Of a stretch of 12,037 nt of DNA, positions 6,635 to 12,037 are shown piece by piece; the first letter of the stretch is position 1; each line of letters opens with the position of its first letter. A program made the position numbers and the translations under genes. The stretch is from contig CANPWF010000040.1 in NCBI GenBank assembly GCA_947581885.1, forward strand, positions 1 to 12,037. The letters run 5' to 3'. Source of the DNA: an uncultured Clostridia bacterium (lineage in GTDB: Bacteria > Bacillota > Clostridia > Christensenellales > Borkfalkiaceae). A model generated the notes under the pieces. It had not been told where the DNA came from, made no database searches, and saw only the letters and a list, made by a program, of their open reading frames with translations.

Positions 6635-6639
6635 TTTAC
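6635..6639 (+). repeat. Possible target-site duplication (right copy, TTTAC)
   Basis: A direct repeat of 5542-5546, flanking the IS element immediately after the right inverted repeat. Confidence 0.4.
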
Positions 6640-6888
6640 AGTCTGAATGGTTTGAATCAGGGCGAAACACATCTGTGCATCTTTCAAAAGTGCAATCTTC
6701 TGACCATAAAAATACGGGCAGAGAAGGTGCACGACGCGCTGATGATAGGCAGATGCACTGAACCAAAGCCTGAAATAGTCGTTCTCCGTCTCCGTATCAT
6801 CGATATCGCGCTCGATCGACGATTACGGGATGACACACCCGATGCCGCTTTGATATGTCCCCTTGTTGAGGGAGACAAGGCTCTCCCA
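6640..6888 (-). pseudogene. Protein-like remnant cut by the IS element
   Basis: Two segments in one minus-strand frame look protein-like but have no start codon: 21 codons at 6826-6888 (containing SLNKGTYQSGIGCVIP) and 61 codons at 6640-6822 (containing IERDIDDTETENDYFRLWF and VVHLLCPYFYGQKIALLKDA). A TAA at 6823-6825 separates them, and another TAA (6889-6891) closes the frame upstream. The frame runs into the right end of the IS and stops there. The residue mix (aromatics, acidic clusters) is unlike the Arg/Ser-rich shadow frames nearby. I do not recognise the family. It may be debris of a gene disrupted before or by the IS insertion. This also accounts for the stretch between the IS and the GH operon, which otherwise holds only a small hairpin at 6861-6880 (CCTTGT / ACAAGG, no T run). 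Confidence 0.4.
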
Positions 6889-6900
6889 TTAGGAGCGATG

Positions 6901-8523
6901 CTATTCCCCTTTGATGAGCGAGTTGATCCTTCCGCGGAAGGCAAGATGACGCTCCGCACTGCGCGGATATTCGGAATACCCTTGAATGCCCTCTTCGTGC
7001 AAAAGTGCGAGGACTTTCTCCCGCCCGATCTTTCTTTCGAGCGTCTTTAAGGCGCGATAGTCCTGAAACGCCTCGCGCACCGTTTCGGCACGCATGGAAT
7101 ACAGCACGCCCTTTTCGTACGGGTAGACGATGAAGCTATCCCCGCTCGGGAGCATCCCGCCCGCCGACGTATCCCGATACGGGTCTACGGTGCCGTACGA
7201 GAACGCGGTATTGTAGAAGTTGAAGCCCCAATGCAAGAAGCCCTGCACCCCCGTTTCGTACAGCTGATAGCCAAGCACCCGCCCCCGTTGCAGAGGCATG
7301 TTCATAAGTCGGTTGGATTCGTAAGAATGCGTCGTCTCGCAGCAGTTGTACACGAAGAGTTTTTCCGCATGTACCCCGACGAACTTGGGATAGGCATTCA
7401 GAAGGGCGACGGGCACGTCCACCAACCCGCGGGCATAGTAGTCGGGATCGCTCATCGCGTCCATTGTCGGGAGCCTCCCGATCTCCCCTTTCACCATCTT
7501 GCGAAGGGCTTCGTAGCGGGGAAGAGAATGGGTCGGCGGTTCGTCGGTGAGATGGAAGAAACAGCGGTTTTCGAGACCCATATGCGCAATTTCGGGAAGA
7601 AACGCACGGAAGAACGCCTTCAAAAAGGCGGCATATTCTTCGCTGAGGGAGTCGTTCTCCCAGCCGAAGATCCTCTCCTCCTTGCCCTCTCTTGTCGCCA
7701 CGATCTTCGGGCAGCACTCGCCGCCCCACTGCGTGAACAGGTGGGAGAATTCAAAATACTCGATGCCGTTCTCTTGGGCGAAACGCACGAACTTTTCGAA
7801 TTCGGTAAAGTCGAACAAATACTTTCCGCCCGAAATTTCCACCTTGACGAGCTGCACGGTGCGCCGCTCGCCGCCCTTCTCCGTATCGAGGGGCGGGGTG
7901 AAGATGGGCGTGAGAAGCATGTTGTTCCCAATCGCGACGTATGCCTTCAAATACTCTTTGAAAACAAGGTAAAATCCTTCCGAGAAGGGCTCCACGCCGT
8001 GCGCGTTGGCGATGCAATCGTAATGCACCCAATTGGTGACGACAAGGTCGCTCTTTTCAAGCGACTCTTCGATGATCTCCTCTTTTACGGAGAGAGAAGT
8101 AAGAACATTCCCGTTGCCGTCTTTTAAGGAGAAGATCGTCTCGTAGTTCCCCTTTGCCCATGCGGGAACATCCAAACTCACCCATACGGCGCACCACTGT
8201 TTGGTGGGAAGCACCAGTCCGAGCGAATCGAAGGGCGCGAGCAGTTCGGGGATCAAACCCGAAGAGTTTTCGAGATAGTAATCGTCCTTCCTATCGATAT
8301 GGGTGTAGGAGTAAGGCAGGAAAACGATGCGGCGCACGGAAATATTTGCGGCGAGTTCGCCCTCCGCCTCAACAGAACAGCGGACGAGGGGCGTGCCTTC
8401 GTTGTAGAAAGCGAGCTGAAAGTTGACCCGTTCGCCGCGCAGGGCAAAGCCCCCTTCCCATGCGGAAGGTTCCCGATCGGGGAACACTCTTTCAAGTGAA
8501 CTGACAAGTTTGGAATGTATCAT
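6901..8523 (-). CDS. DUF4091 / GH123-like glycoside hydrolase
   Basis: The protein has 540 residues with no signal peptide, so it is probably cytoplasmic. A beta-rich N-terminal part (about 1-155) precedes a catalytic barrel-like part (about 160-450). The C-terminus resembles DUF4091: LPSGDSFIVYP (458-468), SMRAETVREAFQDYRAL (476-492). The adjacent Asp-Glu pair in FHLTDEPP (D327-E328) matches the DE pair that GH123 enzymes use in substrate-assisted hydrolysis of beta-N-acetylgalactosaminides. LYETGVQGFLHWGFNFYN (421-438) fits a sugar-binding aromatic patch. Substrate specificity is inference; DUF4091 proteins are poorly characterised. The gene starts 40 bp after the transporter-GH43 stop with AAAAGGAT upstream of ATG 8523, so it is the second gene of the operon. 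No clear terminator follows. Confidence 0.8.
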   Translation of the reverse strand: MIHSKLVSSLERVFPDREPSAWEGGFALRGERVNFQLAFYNEGTPLVRCSVEAEGELAANISVRRIVFLPYSYTHIDRKDDYYLENSSGLIPELLAPFDSLGLVLPTKQWCAVWVSLDVPAWAKGNYETIFSLKDGNGNVLTSLSVKEEIIEESLEKSDLVVTNWVHYDCIANAHGVEPFSEGFYLVFKEYLKAYVAIGNNMLLTPIFTPPLDTEKGGERRTVQLVKVEISGGKYLFDFTEFEKFVRFAQENGIEYFEFSHLFTQWGGECCPKIVATREGKEERIFGWENDSLSEEYAAFLKAFFRAFLPEIAHMGLENRCFFHLTDEPPTHSLPRYEALRKMVKGEIGRLPTMDAMSDPDYYARGLVDVPVALLNAYPKFVGVHAEKLFVYNCCETTHSYESNRLMNMPLQRGRVLGYQLYETGVQGFLHWGFNFYNTAFSYGTVDPYRDTSAGGMLPSGDSFIVYPYEKGVLYSMRAETVREAFQDYRALKTLERKIGREKVLALLHEEGIQGYSEYPRSAERHLAFRGRINSLIKGE

Positions 8524-8563
8524 TCGGTTTATCCTTTTTGCTGAAAGTCAATATTCTATGGCG

Positions 8564-10798
8564 TTATTTCAGGCGGATCGTGTCGTCCTCTTCGACGAGG
8601 GGCGCGATCGTCAACCGTTCGAAGAGCCCGTCCTTTTTGGAGTTCGGCGTGTGAAAGACGAGCACCGTCTCCCCCTCTTTGGTGACGAGGATCATGCCGT
8701 GCCCGCCGTCGTGCGGAAATGCGGGCTTGATGTCCCGTTCGAACAGGAGCTCTTCCTCCTGTTTCCAAGGCCCTTTGATGCCGTTTTCGGAATACGCCTT
8801 GGCGATGAAGTACCCCTTCTCGCCGTGGTTGGACCAAATCATGATGAGCTTACCGGAAGCGGTGCGGTAAAGGTAGGGCCCGTCCGTCACGTTGTTGCGG
8901 GCGTGGACGTTATCCGTCGCGCGGAAGATTTGGATAGGCTCCTCGGCGAAATGCGCAAGATCTTCGGTAAGTTTTGCAACGCACATCGCGCCCACTTTGT
9001 CGGGCATGCTCGTCCATTCGTGGACGAACGCCATCCACGGCTGCCCTTTCTCATCCACATAGAAGGTGCCGTCGATCGTATCCCATTCGGGCTTTCCGAC
9101 GCACCCGTCCGAAATATCCTCAAACGGACCCAACGGGCTCGAAGAACGGTAGACGGCGATGTTCCTGTGCTCGCTCTCGGAGGAAAACACCGAGGTGAAA
9201 ATGTAGAAATTCCCCCGATAGTAGTGGCACTCGGGAGCCCAGAAGAAATCCTTTACGCCGTGGAAATCTTCGGGGGCTTCATACACCCAAACGGGACCGC
9301 GAAGGGTATTCAGGTCCTCGGAGACGAAACAGCGGATCCCCCTTCTGCTGCCGCTCGCATAGAAGTAATACTTCCCGTCCGCAAGAAGAACAAACGGATC
9401 GCGACAAGGGAATCCCTCGCTCACGCTCCCCGCGATCTCTTCGGGGACCTCTTCCGCCCCGACGGGAATATCCTGATTGGAAACGCGCATGTTGCCTCCT
9501 ATGCCGCCGCTTCCGCCCCGCGGCTTCATTCTGCGCACAACGGTGTTGAGATAGATGATGATGCCGATGACGATGACGCACCCGATCGCCGAAACGACCT
9601 GTTGGGCGTAGACGTTCATCCCGAGAAAAGTGTTCCCGTTCGCCTGAATATGCGCGACGAGAAGGCTCATGAGCAAGGTCGCGAAGAATCCCGCAAAGCC
9701 TTGGAGGGTGGATTTGAGGGCGAGCCCGCCGATGCGCTTGTCGTGCCCCACGTAGTCGTAGATGAGATTCACCATCCCGCTGTTGATGCCCGCCATCGCC
9801 ACCGCGGAACAGAGATAATAGATCGTATAGAGCACCTTCCCGTTCGCGGGGGTGGTGAAGATGTTCACCGCGTATCCCGCCGCCGAAACGGCAAAGCAGA
9901 TATTCAACATCTTGGAGAACGTATACTTATCCGCAAACTTCCCGAGCGGAAGGGAGAACGCAGCGCGGCAGACGGCATAGAGCGCGGATAAAAGTGCGAC
10001 GAACGTCATCGAAAAGCCGAGCTCTTTCACCTGATAGGTGCCGTAGAAGGGGGTCGTCGCATACTGCGCAAGTGCCCAGAATACCGCAACGAGGATGATC
10101 TTGTAAAGCCCCCTATCCTTCGCGAGCTCCTTCACCATCTTGCCCGCGGAGAGGTTCTTTTCCCCGATCGGGCGGGGTTTCTCCTTGGAGAGAACGAGGG
10201 TGAGGGTATGGAGCAGTGCGAGGGCGAAGATGCCGATCCCGCAGAAGATGAACGCGCTGTTTACGTCCCCTGCCGCCTCGAAGCGGTCGATGATCTGCCC
10301 GATGGCAAAGGAGAACACCATCCCGCCCATGAGCGAGACGATCTCCTTCTTCGCCGTGAACCCGCCGCGTTTTTTGTCGTCGACGAGGTCCATATACCAA
10401 TTGATCTTGGGGGAATTGACGATATTATTGACGGCATGTCCCGCCAAGAGAAGGACGATGAAACCCGCGATCTTCACGCTCTGCGGCACATGGATGAAGG
10501 GCACAACGTACACGAGAGCAAAGAAGAGTTGGTTGACGGTATGCAGGATGGTGACCCAACGTTTGACGGGACGTTTGTTCGCGAGAAAGACGGCGACGAT
10601 CTGAAAGCCGCAACCCAAGGATACGAAAGAGGTGAGGATGCCCGTTACACTGTCAGAGATCCCGATCGACGTGGTGACTTTGGCGAGGTACGCCCCTTCC
10701 ACCATGAGCGAGATGAAGTACTCGAACGCCGCTTCCAAGATGTACAATACGCGGCTTCTCTCGTAGCCGTCCTTGATTGGCTTGGCTGTTTCTTCCAT
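8564..10798 (-). CDS. MFS sugar transporter fused to GH43-type glycosidase
   Basis: A single 744-residue frame. Residues 1-425 are an MFS-type permease with about a dozen hydrophobic segments, a charged central loop (205-230) and typical short cytoplasmic motifs (FADKYTF 288-294). A Gly-rich linker (RGGSGGIGGN, 427-436) leads to a five-bladed-propeller GH43-type domain (437-744): RDPF with the base Asp467, FWAPE (519-523), IDGTF with Asp576, TDGPY (638-642) where many GH43 enzymes have EGP, and DGGHGM (697-702). With an even number of membrane segments the glycosidase would be cytoplasmic, so imported oligosaccharide could be cleaved at the exit of its own carrier. The first start (ATG 10798) has only a weak AAGG ribosome site. 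Such fusions are uncommon; separate genes are the norm. Orientation and substrate (arabinosides or xylosides are typical for GH43) are inferred. Confidence 0.88.
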   Translation of the reverse strand: MEETAKPIKDGYERSRVLYILEAAFEYFISLMVEGAYLAKVTTSIGISDSVTGILTSFVSLGCGFQIVAVFLANKRPVKRWVTILHTVNQLFFALVYVVPFIHVPQSVKIAGFIVLLLAGHAVNNIVNSPKINWYMDLVDDKKRGGFTAKKEIVSLMGGMVFSFAIGQIIDRFEAAGDVNSAFIFCGIGIFALALLHTLTLVLSKEKPRPIGEKNLSAGKMVKELAKDRGLYKIILVAVFWALAQYATTPFYGTYQVKELGFSMTFVALLSALYAVCRAAFSLPLGKFADKYTFSKMLNICFAVSAAGYAVNIFTTPANGKVLYTIYYLCSAVAMAGINSGMVNLIYDYVGHDKRIGGLALKSTLQGFAGFFATLLMSLLVAHIQANGNTFLGMNVYAQQVVSAIGCVIVIGIIIYLNTVVRRMKPRGGSGGIGGNMRVSNQDIPVGAEEVPEEIAGSVSEGFPCRDPFVLLADGKYYFYASGSRRGIRCFVSEDLNTLRGPVWVYEAPEDFHGVKDFFWAPECHYYRGNFYIFTSVFSSESEHRNIAVYRSSSPLGPFEDISDGCVGKPEWDTIDGTFYVDEKGQPWMAFVHEWTSMPDKVGAMCVAKLTEDLAHFAEEPIQIFRATDNVHARNNVTDGPYLYRTASGKLIMIWSNHGEKGYFIAKAYSENGIKGPWKQEEELLFERDIKPAFPHDGGHGMILVTKEGETVLVFHTPNSKKDGLFERLTIAPLVEEDDTIRLK
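9488..9500 (-). promoter_or_regulatory. Internal Shine-Dalgarno and start for free GH43 domain
   Basis: Within the linker codons, minus strand: AGGAGG (9495-9500), four bases CAAC, ATG (9488-9490). Starting here would give a 308-residue soluble GH43, a normal single-domain length. It is a far better ribosome site than that of the full-length start. Confidence 0.6.
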
Positions 10799-10856
10799 AT
10801 TTTACTGCCTTGGTGCGATGCCCCCTTTCCCTCCCGTTTGCAGATCGTTTTCCCGT

Positions 10857-10885
10857 ATTATATCATATCGATTTCGGAATGTAAA
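10857..10885 (-). promoter_or_regulatory. Promoter of the transporter-GH43 / GH123 operon
   Basis: Read on the minus strand: TTTACA (10880-10885), a 17-bp spacer, TATAAT (10857-10862). The start point would be near 10850, giving a leader of about 50 nt. Confidence 0.8.
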
Positions 10886-10893
10886 CGAAATGG

Positions 10894-10903
10894 TTCGGCC
10901 GAA
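10894..10903. promoter_or_regulatory. Palindrome TTCGGCCGAA upstream of the sugar-operon promoter
   Basis: A perfect 10-bp palindrome with a central CG, 8 bp upstream of the -35 box of the transporter operon. The position would suit a regulator of sugar-responsive expression, but no regulator gene is in the window. Confidence 0.35.
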
Positions 10904-11090
10904 TTGTAACTTTTGCACATTTATTATATAAAATCCACCATTTTTTCGATAGTCAAAAATGAAAATAGAAATAGCACTTTCCGCACTGATTTTGTACAGG
11001 TCCCCGCGGCTGTGCGGAATTTTCGGTTGAAGCGGTGGGAAAAAGCCCCTAAATGTCAGCTCGCTCGCGCGTTTTGCGCGGGAGATTTTT
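10904..11090 (+). ncRNA. Possible small RNA in the gene-free stretch 10886-11180
   Basis: This stretch holds no convincing protein gene. On the plus strand there is a promoter-like TTGTAA (10904-10909), 17-bp spacer, TATAAA (10927-10932). An 8-bp stem TTCCGCAC (10979-10986) / GTGCGGAA (11012-11019) follows, then a terminator-like GC hairpin (11064-11082, loop GTTTT) followed by ATTTTTGTTTT. Together these would define a transcript of about 150 nt. I recognise no known RNA family. The promoter is weak, so this is a hypothesis. Confidence 0.25.
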
Positions 11091-11136
11091 GTTTTCCTCT
11101 TTTCGGGTGTAATACGGGCAAAAAACCGCATAGTCA

Positions 11137-11152
11137 TTGCCGATATCGGCAA
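11137..11152. promoter_or_regulatory. Candidate operator of the Fic gene (TTGCCGAT palindrome)
   Basis: A perfect 16-bp palindrome TTGCCGAT-ATCGGCAA. A third TTGCCGAT copy lies at 11189-11196 inside the spacer of the Fic promoter, 52 bp downstream. The Fic protein carries an N-terminal DNA-binding domain, so autoregulation is plausible. Confidence 0.45.
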
Positions 11153-11180
11153 AAATCGTGAAAATCGAGGAAGAGAATTC

Positions 11181-11209
11181 TTGCTTTCTTGCCGATTTTG
11201 TGCTATACT
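11181..11209 (+). promoter_or_regulatory. Promoter of the HTH-Fic gene
   Basis: TTGCTT (11181-11186), a 17-bp spacer, TATACT (11204-11209). The hexamers are the same as in the PH-like gene promoter. Here a short leader (about 13 nt) carries the ribosome site GAGGTGA (11216-11222). Confidence 0.8.
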
Positions 11210-11228
11210 TATTATGAGGTGATTTTGA

Positions 11229-12037
11229 ATGAAGTATCTCTCCGTAACCGAAACGGCGAAGAAGTGGAATTTATCCGAGCGGAGCGTTCGGAATTATTGT
11301 GCGCTCGGGAAAATCGACGGTGCTTTTCTCACAGGAAAGACGTGGAATATCCCCGAGGACGCGCAAAAGCCCGATCGGATCAATAAAAAATCGACCGCCC
11401 CCACCACCCTTTCGGAAGTGCTGACTGCCGAGAAAAACGCAAAACTTTCGGGCGGAATCTATCATAAAGTCCAAATCGAATTGACGTACAATTCCAACCA
11501 TATCGAGGGCAGCCGCCTCACGCACGATCAGACGCGGTACATTTTCGAGACGAACACGATCGGGATCGAAGGCGGCTCCGTAAGAGTGGACGACATCGTT
11601 GAAACGGCAAATCATTTCAAGTGTATCGACCTCGTGATAGAAAACGCGAAGAAGCCCATAACGGAAACGTTTATAAAAGAACTCCACCGTACGCTGAAAA
11701 ACGGAACGACCGATTCGCGAAAGTCTTGGTTCATGGTCGGAGATTACAAAAAACTCCCCAACACCGTCGGGGAACTGTACACGACAAGTCCCGAAGAAGT
11801 CGGGGGCAAGATGAAGGAATTGCTCTTTGCATACAATTCAAACAAGGAAAAGTCCTTCGACGACCTGCTGGACTTTCATTATCGCTTCGAGTGTATCCAC
11901 CCCTTTCAGGATGGCAACGGCAGGATCGGGCGGCTTCTCCTCTTTAAGGAGTGTTTGAAATACAATATCGTGCCGTTCATCATCGACGAGGAGTTGAAAC
12001 TGTTCTACTACCGCGGCTTGAAAGAATGGAAAAACGA
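11229..12037 (+). CDS. HTH-Fic family protein (AMP transferase), 3' end beyond window
   Basis: The first 269 codons are present. An N-terminal winged-helix/MerR-like DNA-binding segment (3-45: YLSVTETAKKWNLSERSVRN) precedes a Fic domain. The inhibitory helix motif S-x3-E-G is seen at 89-94 (SNHIEG), before the core, as in class II Fic proteins. A flap-like GDYKKLPNTVGE (171-182) comes next. The active-site loop HPFQDGNGRIGR (224-235) has the catalytic His224 and a complete HxFx(D/E)GNGRxxR signature. The enzyme is expected to attach AMP from ATP to protein hydroxyls and to be held off by E93. The target is unknown. ATG 11229 is chosen for the GAGGTGA site six bases upstream. It may repress its own gene through the TTGCCGAT sites. 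Base use is less GC-rich than in the left-hand operon. Confidence 0.92.
   Translation, partial: MKYLSVTETAKKWNLSERSVRNYCALGKIDGAFLTGKTWNIPEDAQKPDRINKKSTAPTTLSEVLTAEKNAKLSGGIYHKVQIELTYNSNHIEGSRLTHDQTRYIFETNTIGIEGGSVRVDDIVETANHFKCIDLVIENAKKPITETFIKELHRTLKNGTTDSRKSWFMVGDYKKLPNTVGELYTTSPEEVGGKMKELLFAYNSNKEKSFDDLLDFHYRFECIHPFQDGNGRIGRLLLFKECLKYNIVPFIIDEELKLFYYRGLKEWKN

Noticed and set aside
6684..6959. Minus-strand open frame of 91 codons between the IS and the GH123-like gene
   Set aside because: Arg/Ser-rich, no ribosome site, overlaps the end of the hydrolase gene. The neighbouring frame looks more protein-like.
7231..8127. Plus-strand open frame of 298 codons opposite the GH123-like gene
   Set aside because: A shadow of the conserved DUF4091 protein; no family resemblance and no plausible ribosome site.
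8423..9991. Plus-strand open frame of 522 codons opposite the GH43 domain
   Set aside because: Antisense to a domain with clear catalytic motifs; its composition (Asp/Arg/His/Val) mirrors the sense codons.
1..12037. CRISPR array or tandem repeats
   Set aside because: No regularly spaced direct repeats were seen on reading through the window.

Overview
The window looks like chromosomal DNA from a GC-rich Bacillota, most likely an uncultivated gut Clostridia. This is an inference from three things: strong AGGAGG-type ribosome binding sites, sigma-70-like promoters with 17-bp spacers, and the gene families present (zinc-type macrodomain, YbhJ-like aconitase-family hydratase, YyaB-like PH protein, DUF4091/GH123-like hydrolase, HTH-Fic protein). 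Most genes are GC-rich; the IS element is visibly more AT-rich.

Left part (1-3741, minus strand): one transcription unit from a good promoter at 3713-3741. Its order is a 661-residue aconitase-family protein that has lost the iron-sulfur cysteines, a zinc-type macrodomain ADP-ribosyl hydrolase starting in a TGATG overlap, and after a 16-bp gap a glycerol kinase that runs off the left edge. A membrane-anchored PH-like protein (3816-4349, plus) is divergently transcribed and a short-chain dehydrogenase (4460-5254, minus) converges on it. Both of these start exactly at the predicted transcription start point, so they look leaderless.

Middle (5378-6888): a tRNA-Ser(CGA) gene with its own promoter and terminator, then an IS30-family element (about 5547-6634) with 27-bp imperfect terminal inverted repeats and a possible 5-bp target duplication. 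Its transposase is broken by one extra G. Between the IS and the next operon lies a short protein-like remnant on the minus strand.

Right part (6901-10885, minus strand): a two-gene carbohydrate operon. The first gene fuses an MFS sugar transporter to a GH43-type glycosidase, with a perfect internal Shine-Dalgarno at the domain junction. The second is a DUF4091/GH123-like hydrolase. Together they suggest uptake followed by cytoplasmic breakdown of an oligosaccharide. After about 320 bp without a clear gene (possible small RNA, palindromic operator), an HTH-Fic AMPylator gene begins at 11229 and runs off the right edge.

The points most worth following up are the transporter-glycosidase fusion with a possible dual product, the cluster-less aconitase homologue coupled to a macrodomain hydrolase, and the two leaderless genes with identical promoter geometry.
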